From contig NZ_JAZDUE010000005.1 in the NCBI RefSeq assembly GCF_036350515.1, positions 227,437-291,436 on the forward strand: a stretch of DNA of 64,000 bases, given 5' to 3'. Numbering within the stretch: position 1 is the stretch's first letter; each line of letters begins with the position of its first letter. The notes below the pieces were generated by a model, which made no database searches, had not been told where the DNA came from, and saw only the letters and a program-made list of their open reading frames with translations. Of the stretch, positions 54,436 through 62,009 are shown in pieces. Position numbers and translations under genes: made by a program. Source of the DNA: Gordonia prachuapensis (GTDB lineage Bacteria > Actinomycetota > Actinomycetes > Mycobacteriales > Mycobacteriaceae).

Positions 54436-55701
54436 ATGATGTTCGCCCAGCTGGCGATCATCCTCGCGGCGGCGTTGATCGCGGGGATGATCGCCCGCCG
54501 GGTCGGCTTGCCCGCGATGGTCGGCGAGCTGATCGCCGGGGTTCTGTTGGGGCCATCGCTGTTGGGTCTGCTACTGCCCCGGGTCTCGGATGCCCTGTTC
54601 GACGATGGTGCACCCAGCCCCCTTGTCGAGGGCATCGGTCAGTTCGGTGTTCTGCTCCTTGTCGGTCTCGCGGCCACGGAACTCGACACCGAGGTGCTTC
54701 GCCGTCGAATCGGCGTGGTTTCTTCGGTGTCGTTGTGGGCGTTCGGCATACCGCTCGGCGGCGGTGTGGCCGTCGGGTTCCTCGTGCCCGTGACCTTCCA
54801 TGGTGAGGGATCGTCGACTCTCGAATTCGCACTGTTGCTCGGCGCGGCGATGTCGTTGAGCGCCATACCCGTGATCGCGAAGATCCTCACGGACCTCGGC
54901 CTGATGCGCGGGCAGATCGGTCAGATCACGCTGGCCGCTGGCACGATCAATGACATCGGCGCATGGCTGCTGCTCGCGGCTGTGTCGGCGATGACGACGG
55001 TCGGCCTGCGCGGCTGGCAGTTGCCACTGACCGTGCTCAGTCTGGCGGCGGTCATCCTGGCGACAATCGTCTTGCGGCCGTGGGTCCGTCGCGGCCTCGA
55101 CCGGCTCGAATCGTCCACCCACAAGGTGCACGTCACCGCGCTGGTGGTCATCATCATCGCGGGCGGTGCTGCGGTGACCGACGCGCTCCACCTCGAGGCC
55201 GTTCTCGGCGCCTTCCTGGCCGGTCTACTGGTGGGTGAGCGAGACGCCACGACCTCGTCACCGCTGAGGACGGTCACCACGGCCGTCCTGGCGCCGGTGT
55301 TCTTGGCGACGGCCGGCCTGCACCTGGACCTGCTCGTGCTGGGCGAACCGGGCGTTGCCCTCTTGGCTCTCGCGGTCCTCGTTGTCGCCGTGGCGACCAA
55401 GCTCCTGGGTGGCTATGTGGGGGCGCGCCTTGCCCGGGTCGGTCGCTGGGAGGCGCTGGCGTACGGATCGGGCCTCAATGCCCGCGGCGTGGTGGGCATC
55501 ATCGTGGCGACCGTCGGCCTGGAACTGGGTGTCTTCACCGACGCCGTCTACATGGTGGTGGTGCTCGTCGCGGTGGTCACCTCGATCATGGCCGGGCCGA
55601 TGGTGGTCGCTGCCGTGCGGCGCGCGGACACCTCCGGCGGCGCCGGAGTGCCGGACCCATCCGCCGAGGCGAACGTTCGGGCACCGGCCGTCACCGACTG
55701 A
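54436..55701 (+). CDS. CPA2-family cation/proton antiporter
   Basis: A 421-residue membrane protein with about 12-13 hydrophobic segments. GMIARRVGLPAMVGELIAGVLLGP near the start and GLNARGVVGIIVATVGLELGV near the end are typical of Na+/H+ (KefB/NhaS-like) antiporters. The central NDIGAW segment carries the Asp expected at the ion site. It lies 46 bases after the halogenase on the same strand, so it is probably in the same iron-regulated operon. Its job there is not evident: ion homeostasis or a role in halide or proton balance are possibilities. The C-terminal ~25 residues are polar. Confidence 0.82.
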   Translation: MMFAQLAIILAAALIAGMIARRVGLPAMVGELIAGVLLGPSLLGLLLPRVSDALFDDGAPSPLVEGIGQFGVLLLVGLAATELDTEVLRRRIGVVSSVSLWAFGIPLGGGVAVGFLVPVTFHGEGSSTLEFALLLGAAMSLSAIPVIAKILTDLGLMRGQIGQITLAAGTINDIGAWLLLAAVSAMTTVGLRGWQLPLTVLSLAAVILATIVLRPWVRRGLDRLESSTHKVHVTALVVIIIAGGAAVTDALHLEAVLGAFLAGLLVGERDATTSSPLRTVTTAVLAPVFLATAGLHLDLLVLGEPGVALLALAVLVVAVATKLLGGYVGARLARVGRWEALAYGSGLNARGVVGIIVATVGLELGVFTDAVYMVVVLVAVVTSIMAGPMVVAAVRRADTSGGAGVPDPSAEANVRAPAVTD

Positions 55702-55720
55702 GCGGGCGCGGCGCCCCGAA

Positions 55721-56884
55721 TCACGCCGACTGCGCCCGGGCCCGGTTCCGCTGATCGGCGGCATCGTGGTCGATGCCGAACGCCGCCAGGATGGTTCGGA
55801 ATTTCGCCGTTGTCTCGCGGAGTTCGTCGTCGGGTCGTGACTGCGCCACGATGCCGCCACCGGCCCAGGCGGTGGCGGTGCGGTTGTCTGCGGCGAGTTG
55901 CGTGCACCGAATCGAGACCATCCACTGTCCGTCGCCCTGGGCGTCGCTCCAGCCGACGGCTCCCGTGTAGAAGCCTCGACTGCCTTCGGTGGCGACGATC
56001 AGATCGCGAGCGGCCGGGGTGGGGGAACCGCACACGGCAGCGGTGGGGTGAACTGCGAGAGCCAGTTCCAAGGCGGTGACGGCAGTGTCGGAGACTTCTC
56101 CCCGGATCGGTGTGCCGAGATGCCACATCGTGGGCGTCCCGACGACAGACGGTTGATCGTCCACGTCGAGGGAGCTGCACAGAGGTGCGAGCGCCGCGCG
56201 CAGGCCATCTACGACGATGCGGTGCTCGTGAAGATCCTTCGTCGACGATGCGAGGTGACGGGCGCGCGCCGCGTCGACGCCGGGATCGGAGCTACGAGGT
56301 GCCGAACCCGCCAGGGGGTGGCACGAGACCGTGGAGCCCTGTTTACGGATGAGCACCTCCGGGCTCGCGCCGACGAGATGGTGGCCGGTGAACCGAGGGC
56401 CGGCTGCCGAGAGATCTGCCACGAAGACACTCCCTGGTCCGTCGCCCGCCCCCAGTCGGGCCGCGAGATGCCATGGGGAGAGCGCTGATTCGGTTCTCAC
56501 CTGCAGAGCGCGCGCCAGGACCACCTTCTCGAGCGGGCTCGCCGGGTCGGCCAGGGACGCGATTACCCGTTCCACTCGTCGGCGATGCTCGGCGGGCCGA
56601 GGGATCTCTGTGGTGATCGTGGCCGCGGGCGTCTCGTCTTCCAGCGGCTGCTTCCAGGGCCCGTCGAGACGGCGCAGCGTCCGTGGCGCCATGAGTGCGG
56701 ATGTCTCTCGCAGGTCGAAGGGGAGCGCACCCACCACTGCGCAGATGGTTCCCGAGCGCAGGGCCGCCACGGCGGCCGCCGGGTCCGTGAAACCTGCAGT
56801 TGCACCCCCGGCGATGACGTGGTGATCAGGCCGCGACAGCAGAAACGTTCTCACGTCGGATGGCACCGGGTTCGTCATCTGCAT
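55721..56884 (-). CDS. dhbC: Isochorismate synthase
   Basis: A 387-residue chorismate-utilising enzyme, first step of DHB synthesis (chorismate to isochorismate). It contains LEKVVLARAL, the VGASPEVLIRK motif, HPLAGSAPR, the HEHRIVVDGL block and HPTAAVCGSP, with IRCTQLAADNRTATAWAGGGIV at the end, as in EntC/DhbC. ATG 56884 is preferred (AAAGG about 12 bases upstream); ATG 56878 and a longer GTG at 56938 are alternatives. It is convergent with the antiporter gene and diverges from the monooxygenase gene; the shared gap holds an iron box. Confidence 0.93.
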   Translation of the reverse strand: MQMTNPVPSDVRTFLLSRPDHHVIAGGATAGFTDPAAAVAALRSGTICAVVGALPFDLRETSALMAPRTLRRLDGPWKQPLEDETPAATITTEIPRPAEHRRRVERVIASLADPASPLEKVVLARALQVRTESALSPWHLAARLGAGDGPGSVFVADLSAAGPRFTGHHLVGASPEVLIRKQGSTVSCHPLAGSAPRSSDPGVDAARARHLASSTKDLHEHRIVVDGLRAALAPLCSSLDVDDQPSVVGTPTMWHLGTPIRGEVSDTAVTALELALAVHPTAAVCGSPTPAARDLIVATEGSRGFYTGAVGWSDAQGDGQWMVSIRCTQLAADNRTATAWAGGGIVAQSRPDDELRETTAKFRTILAAFGIDHDAADQRNRARAQSA

Positions 56885-56978
56885 GTGCGTCTGCGCCTTT
56901 CGTTCGAGGATGTCGTGATCGGCCGAGCAACGCCACACAGGGCGACAGCCCGAGGGCGACGGAACCGCCCCTCGAAGC

Positions 56979-56997
56979 TTAGGATAGACTTACCTTT
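56979..56997. promoter_or_regulatory. IdeR/DtxR iron box between dhbC and the ornithine monooxygenase gene
   Basis: TTAGGATAGACTTACCTTT matches 16 of 19 positions of the degenerate IdeR consensus (T-W-A-G-G-T-W-A-G-S-C-T-W-A-C-C-T-W-A), the best match in the window. It lies 71 bases before the monooxygenase start and 95 before dhbC, so it can control both directions. Confidence 0.8.
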
Positions 56998-57067
56998 CGT
57001 CTGTCGAACGAGCGAGTCCGCGGCAATCGGGGACACGCCGTCTCAGAACGATACTGAGGAGCAATGC

Positions 57068-58408
57068 TTGTCCACTGATCATGCCCCGATCGTCGACGTC
57101 GCCGGAATCGGTTTCGGACCGTCGAATCTTGCCCTCGCCATCGCGATCGAGGAACACAATGTGACCGCCGCGGCGGGTGCCAAGGTGTCGGCGCGATTCT
57201 TCGAGAAGAAGTCCGATTTCGGGTGGCATTCGGACATGCTGCTGCCGGGTACCACCATGCAGGTGTCCTTTCTGAAGGATCTCGCCACGCAGCGCAACGC
57301 GCGCAGCGCCTACACGTTCCTGAACTACCTTGCCGAACGCGATCGCCTCGTACATTTCATCAATCGCCAGGACTTCTTCCCCCTGCGTGCGGAGTTCCAC
57401 GACTACCTGGCGTGGGCCGCCCGGCGGGTGGATGTACCGGTGACCTATGGGGACGAGGTGACGAATGTTCGCTGGTCGGGCGACCACTTCGAGGTCTCGT
57501 CCACCGAACACGGTGTCGTGCGCGCACGACATATCGTTCTCGGCGGTGGACTGCGGGCCAAGTTGCCGGCCGGTGTCACCGCGGGCCAACGGGTGTTCCA
57601 CAACCACCAGATGCTCGCGCGATTCGCTGACGTCCCCGCTCACCGCAACAAGCGTTACGCCGTGATCGGCGCGGGTCAGAGCGCAGCCGAGGTTGCGGCC
57701 TACCTGCACACCGAGACGGACGCGGACGTACATGCCGTCTTCGCGAAGTACGGTTACACGCCGGCCGACGACAGCCCCTACGCGAACCGCATCTTCGATC
57801 CCGACGCCGTCGACGAGTACTTCTCGGCCGACGAGGCCTGGCGGGAACGGCTGCTGCAGTACCACCGCAGTACCAACTATTCCGCCGTGGATCCCGCGCT
57901 CATCGAGGACCTGTACCGGCGCGAGTACACCGAACGGGTCGACGGGAAGCGGCGCCTGTTCGTGCACGGTGCCAGCGAACTTCTGGAACTGAGCGAGACC
58001 GATGATTCCGCGCGGTTGCGCATCGTCAACCGGCTAACGGGGGCGGAGCACAGCCTGGATTGCGATGCCGTGGTCTTCGCCACCGGATTCGAACCGACTC
58101 CCCTCGCCGACATGCTGGGCGAGCTCGCGCGGGAATGTCACGAGGATCGACACGGGCGCCCCGTCCTCGACCGCATGTATCGCGTGCGGACCGCCGACGA
58201 CATCACCGGACGGATCTTCGTCCAGGGCAATTCGGAACACACGCACGGATTGACGTCCACGTTGCTGTCGAATGTCGCCGTTCGCTCGGGCGAGATCGTG
58301 CGAGCAGTGGTGGACGATCGTGACCGCGTCGGCGCGACCGTGGGATCGGGTGGCGGGCCCGACGGTCAGCAGGCCGTGGGCGCACTGAATGGGGAGGGAC
58401 TCCGATGA
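57068..58408 (+). CDS. L-ornithine N5-monooxygenase (SidA/PvdA family)
   Basis: A 446-residue flavin monooxygenase that hydroxylates the side-chain amine of ornithine (or lysine) to make a hydroxamate precursor. The FAD site is GIGFGPSN. FFEKKSDFGWHSDMLL is the conserved substrate region, the NADPH site is IGAGQSAAE, and ATGFEPTPL lies near the end. TTG 57068 is chosen because GAGGAG lies just upstream (57056-57061). Ornithine is favoured because NRPS-C has an N5-hydroxyornithine adenylation code. No N5-acyl or formyl transferase is nearby. The stop overlaps the next gene by four bases. Confidence 0.93.
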   Translation: MSTDHAPIVDVAGIGFGPSNLALAIAIEEHNVTAAAGAKVSARFFEKKSDFGWHSDMLLPGTTMQVSFLKDLATQRNARSAYTFLNYLAERDRLVHFINRQDFFPLRAEFHDYLAWAARRVDVPVTYGDEVTNVRWSGDHFEVSSTEHGVVRARHIVLGGGLRAKLPAGVTAGQRVFHNHQMLARFADVPAHRNKRYAVIGAGQSAAEVAAYLHTETDADVHAVFAKYGYTPADDSPYANRIFDPDAVDEYFSADEAWRERLLQYHRSTNYSAVDPALIEDLYRREYTERVDGKRRLFVHGASELLELSETDDSARLRIVNRLTGAEHSLDCDAVVFATGFEPTPLADMLGELARECHEDRHGRPVLDRMYRVRTADDITGRIFVQGNSEHTHGLTSTLLSNVAVRSGEIVRAVVDDRDRVGATVGSGGGPDGQQAVGALNGEGLR

Positions 58409-59283
58409 CCCGATCGCGCACTCGCGGCGGTGTCAACGGTGACGCCGACCTGACACCGGACGCCACCGATGTACGACTGACCATGTACGACCTCGTGCCG
58501 CGGACCGTCGAGGTCGTCCGTGCGATCGATCTCAGCAGTGAGATGCGTCGTGTCACGTTCGCCATCACCTCGCCGGACAACTTCCACTTCGTCCACATGG
58601 CACCCGATGACCACATCAAGCTGTTCTTCGCCGACGAGAGCGGCGAGATCGTGATGCCGGGGATCGGACCGGAGGGCATGCGTCCGCCGGAGGACGGCCG
58701 CCGACCGATCTACCGGGACTACACGGTCCGGGCATTCGATCGTGAAACAGGCCTTCTGGACATCGATTTCGTCCTCCACACGCATGGGATCGCAGGTTCC
58801 TGGGCGACGCGTGCGGTCGCGGGGGACCGGCTGGGCATGCTGGGCCCACGTGGTTCGCACATCTATCCGACCGGGTACGACTGGTATCTGCTCGGCGCCG
58901 ACGACACCGCGCTGCCGGCGCTGGCTCGATGGCTGGAGGAGTTGCCGGCCGACAAGGGCGTGCTCGCATTTGTCGAGGTGTCCGACGCCGCGGCCGAGAT
59001 CGATCTCCCGCAGCGCGCCGGGACCGAGATCCGTGTGCTGCATCGCGGTGCCGCTCCTGCCGGCAACAGCCCGTTGCTCCACGACGCGATCCGCGCCGCC
59101 GAGCTGCGCGACGGTTCGTTCTATTGCTGGGTCGCCGGTGAGGCCAACTCGCTGAAGCCGGTTCGCCGCCACCTGCGCCGCGAACTCGGATTGCCCAAGG
59201 AACGTGTGAAGGTCGACGGCTACTGGCGTGCCGGAACCGTCAACCTCGATCATCACGCCGCCGACGGGGAAGACGACGACTGA
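58405..59283 (+). CDS. Siderophore-interacting FAD protein (ferric-siderophore reductase, ViuB/SIP type)
   Basis: A 292-residue protein of the SIP family, which releases iron inside the cell by reducing the ferric siderophore with NAD(P)H. The FAD-binding motif RDYTVRAFD and the family C-terminal motif GYWRAGT are both present. MAPDDHIKLFF and the LLGADDTALPAL nucleotide region complete the fold. The N-terminal ~30 residues are polar and variable. ATG 58405 overlaps the monooxygenase stop, so uptake and synthesis genes share the iron-boxed promoter at 56979. Confidence 0.92.
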   Translation: MTRSRTRGGVNGDADLTPDATDVRLTMYDLVPRTVEVVRAIDLSSEMRRVTFAITSPDNFHFVHMAPDDHIKLFFADESGEIVMPGIGPEGMRPPEDGRRPIYRDYTVRAFDRETGLLDIDFVLHTHGIAGSWATRAVAGDRLGMLGPRGSHIYPTGYDWYLLGADDTALPALARWLEELPADKGVLAFVEVSDAAAEIDLPQRAGTEIRVLHRGAAPAGNSPLLHDAIRAAELRDGSFYCWVAGEANSLKPVRRHLRRELGLPKERVKVDGYWRAGTVNLDHHAADGEDDD

Positions 59284-59319
59284 CGCCTGGCGCTCTTCCG
59301 CTGGCGAGTTCCTTCCGCT

Positions 59320-59590
59320 GGTTGAGTAGCCTGAGCCTTCACCCGCTGGTTGAGTAGCCTGAACCGCTCGCGCTCCCTCCGCTGGTTGAGTAGCCCGAGC
59401 CGCTAGGCGCCTTCCCCTCGGTGGTTGAGTAGCCCGAGCCGCTAGGCGAGGGCGTATCGAAACCCCTTGCGCCGCACATCAAGTGGTCTGATTTCGACAG
59501 GCTCAATCCGGCGGATACCGTCTCGCTAGCGGCTCGACCTACTCGACCGGCGACGGGGTTGGCGACCGGCGGTGGGGTTGGCGGCTCGCC
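59320..59590. repeat. Tandem degenerate GGTTGAGTAGCC repeats in gene-free stretch
   Basis: The 12-mer GGTTGAGTAGCC occurs exactly four times, at 59320-59331, 59348-59359, 59384-59395 and 59423-59434 (spacing 28, 36 and 39). Each is followed by a (C/T)GA(G/A)CC-type segment, and the last two by GCTAGGCG. The last copy continues to CGTATCGAAACC (59453-59464), the same ending as the element at 23039-23202. A degenerate inverted counterpart lies at 59530-59549. The 306-base gap between the SIP and nucleoside hydrolase genes holds nothing else I can identify. Confidence 0.78.
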
Positions 59591-60613
59591 CTACTCCACC
59601 CGCCCTCGCGCGAACGCACCGATGGTCTCGATCAGTTCGTCGAACACTGCCTCGACATCGGTGGCCGTCGCGATACGGGCGTTGGGTTCGCCGGTCATGG
59701 CACGCTCGTCCGCGACGGTCATCCCGCGGGTGAGCCGTCCGTCCAGTTCCACGTCGACTCGAGCCGGAACCGTGTCGACGATCTCGGGCGCCAGGGCGAC
59801 CATCGCCGCGAACGGGTCGTGCAGATGAGCGATGTAGCCCTCGTCGTGCGCATGATGGAACTCGAAATAGAAGCGCAGTGCGTCGACGAGATGACGGATC
59901 ACGAGGTTGTCGGCGACCGACCGAAGCCCGGTTTCGTCTGCGGGATCAGGACATTCGACGGGCTCGCTGCCGGCCGCGGCCGCCAGACGCACGACATGGT
60001 CCGGGGTCATCGCCACCGATTCGGTGAGGTCGAGCGGGCAGATGATCGGCGGACGGACACCGGCGGAGGAGAAGGCGTCGAACACCTCTGCGCCGGCTTC
60101 CGGGTCCACGGCGATGTTCCACTCGGATGTCGGCGTCGTGTTGCCGTGGACGTGGAATGCGCCACCCATGACGACCAGCCGGGCCAGGCGACCGGGCAAC
60201 GCCGGATCCCGGCGGATGGCCGTGGCCAACGACGTCAACGGTCCGGTCACGAGGCCGATCAGTTCACCCGGATATGCCAGGGACGCGTCGATCCACGCAT
60301 CGGCTGCATCGGTTCCGCTGGGGCTGATCGTCGCAGTCGGCAGGTCGGCATAGCCGACTCCCAGGGGCCCGTGGGTGTCCTCGGCTGTCATCAGGTCGGC
60401 GACGAGCGGCGTCGCCGATCCGACGTGTACCGGGATGTCGGTCCGCCCGCAGAGTTGCAGCCAGGAGAGATTGTTGGCGGTGGCGACGTCGACCGGCACG
60501 TTGCCCGCGGTGGAGGCAATACCGACGATGTCGACATCACGGCGCGCGAGCAGATAGAGCAGTGCCACCGAATCGTCGATACCGGTGTCGCAGTCGAGGA
60601 GGATGCGGGTCAC
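59591..60613 (-). CDS. Nucleoside hydrolase (IunH family)
   Basis: A 340-residue inosine/uridine-preferring nucleoside hydrolase, which splits ribonucleosides into base and ribose. The N-terminal calcium-binding motif DCDTGIDDS (D-x-D-x-G-x-D-D) is diagnostic. VVMGGAFHVHGNTTPTSEWNIAVDPEAG contains the conserved EWN(I)xxDPEAA-like block, and the later HDPFAAMVAL holds the final metal-binding Asp. GTG 60613 puts the motif at the N terminus; nine upstream in-frame codons lack family similarity. It stands alone, divergent from the MscS gene. Confidence 0.92.
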   Translation of the reverse strand: MTRILLDCDTGIDDSVALLYLLARRDVDIVGIASTAGNVPVDVATANNLSWLQLCGRTDIPVHVGSATPLVADLMTAEDTHGPLGVGYADLPTATISPSGTDAADAWIDASLAYPGELIGLVTGPLTSLATAIRRDPALPGRLARLVVMGGAFHVHGNTTPTSEWNIAVDPEAGAEVFDAFSSAGVRPPIICPLDLTESVAMTPDHVVRLAAAAGSEPVECPDPADETGLRSVADNLVIRHLVDALRFYFEFHHAHDEGYIAHLHDPFAAMVALAPEIVDTVPARVDVELDGRLTRGMTVADERAMTGEPNARIATATDVEAVFDELIETIGAFARGRVE

Positions 60614-60771
60614 CCCGCCATTGTCGCGTGCACGTCGCACGGCCCAGGGAGGGGCCTCCTCGCTCTGCGGATCGTGAGATTCGCAACATCCGGCTTGGTC
60701 ACGGCGAGATCACGGCGTTGGTGTCGCCGCACGAACTGGACATGCCATTCGTCATCCGTACGGTCGGTGCC

Positions 60772-61740
60772 ATGACGCCTGAACTCATCGCTTTCGAATG
60801 GACGGAGACAAACCGCGAGTGGCTGATCGAGAACCCCATCCGGATCGCGACGTACGTGGTGGTGGGGCTGATCGTCCGGTACATACTGCACCGGCTCATC
60901 GACCGGATGACCAAACGGTCCAAGCCGGTCGCCGCCGACACCGGCGTGGAGACCCGTAAACCCGCGCTGCTGCGACATCTGCGCGATCGCACGCCGACCG
61001 GGGGCGTTGCGGCGGCGGAGCGGCGCGCCCAGCGCGCGAAGACGATCGGTTCGGTCCTGAAGTCGACCGTGTCGATCATCCTGCTCGTCTGGGTGGTCCT
61101 GTCGATTCTCAGCGTCCTCGGCGTCAACATCGCGCCGTTCATCGCCTCCGCCGGAGTCGTGGGTCTGGCGATCGGGTTCGGCGCGCAGAACCTTGTGCGG
61201 GACTTCGTGTCCGGCGTCTTCATGCTCTTGGAGGACCAGTACGGCGTCGGCGACATCGTCGATCTCGGGGAGGCCATCGGTGAGGTGGAGACCGTCGGTC
61301 TGCGGATCACGACGTTGCGCGACATCGACGGTACGTTGTGGTACGTCCGCAACGGCGAGATCCTGCGCGTGGGCAACATGAGCCAGGAGTACGCCGTCGC
61401 CCGGATCGAGGTTCCGGTGTCGCTGTCCGCCGACATCGACCGCGCCCAGCAGGTCGCGCTGGAGGCGGCGACCGCCACGGTTGCGGAGAAGGACCTCGCC
61501 GACGACGTCCTCGGGCCGCCAGAGATGCTCGGTGTGCAGGAGGTGTCGCCGGACATGGTGACCCTGCGGATGACGCTCAAGACGAAGGCCAACTCGCAGT
61601 GGGCCCTGCAGCGCCGGATCCGGCGCGACATCCTGCGCGCCTACGAGGAACACGGCATCGAATTGCCCTATCCGAAGGGTCGTCTCGCCGGGCTGCTCGG
61701 CAACGGCAACGCCGGCGGGAACGGCTCCGGGCAGGCCTGA
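60772..61740 (+). CDS. Small-conductance mechanosensitive channel (MscS family)
   Basis: A 322-residue channel with an N-terminal membrane helix (~21-42), a polar loop, two further helices (~95-145) and the pore-lining/beta-domain junction GFGAQNLVRDFVSGVFMLLEDQYGVGD, which is the MscS signature. The soluble C-terminal alpha/beta part follows, ending in a Gly/Asn-rich tail. It should relieve turgor on osmotic downshock. ATG 60772 is chosen; ATG 60742 is in frame and would add ten residues. Confidence 0.9.
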   Translation: MTPELIAFEWTETNREWLIENPIRIATYVVVGLIVRYILHRLIDRMTKRSKPVAADTGVETRKPALLRHLRDRTPTGGVAAAERRAQRAKTIGSVLKSTVSIILLVWVVLSILSVLGVNIAPFIASAGVVGLAIGFGAQNLVRDFVSGVFMLLEDQYGVGDIVDLGEAIGEVETVGLRITTLRDIDGTLWYVRNGEILRVGNMSQEYAVARIEVPVSLSADIDRAQQVALEAATATVAEKDLADDVLGPPEMLGVQEVSPDMVTLRMTLKTKANSQWALQRRIRRDILRAYEEHGIELPYPKGRLAGLLGNGNAGGNGSGQA

Positions 61741-61812
61741 CCGGTTCGGTTCCGGGTCGTGGGCGAGTCGCCGCGACCCGGGACCGGAGCGTCCTGGTCG
61801 GCGGATTCCGCC

Positions 61813-61845
61813 ACAAAAAATCCCCGAGTCGCGGTCGACTCGGGG
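61813..61845 (-). terminator. Rho-independent terminator of tRNA-Leu
   Basis: On the minus strand a perfect 9-bp stem (CCCCGAGTC and GACTCGGGG, 61822-61845) with a 6-base loop is followed by ATTTTTTG. It lies 11 bases past the 3' end of the tRNA, the expected place for its terminator. It may also stop plus-strand mscS transcripts weakly. Confidence 0.9.
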
Positions 61846-61855
61846 TATCGCGTGG

Positions 61856-61941
61856 TGTCCGAGGGGGGACTTGAACCCCCACGCCCGTTAATAGGGCACT
61901 AGCACCTCAAGCTAGCGCGTCTGCCATTCCGCCACTCGGAC
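61856..61941 (-). tRNA. tRNA-Leu (GAG anticodon)
   Basis: About 86 bases that fold as a class II tRNA. The acceptor pairs GTCCGAG with CTCGGAC. The D-arm region is TGGCGGAATGGCAGACGC, the anticodon stem CTAGC/GCTAG encloses TTGAGGT (anticodon GAG), and a long variable arm TGCCCTATTAACGGGCG is typical of tRNA-Leu. The T-arm GGGGGTTCAAGTCCCCC is intact. CCA is not encoded. Confidence 0.96.
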
Positions 61942-62009
61942 CTGCGTTTGTAGCGGGCACAACCTTAACCGAGGTTGCCCGACTATCCCAAATCCCGTAG
62001 GAGTGAGGT

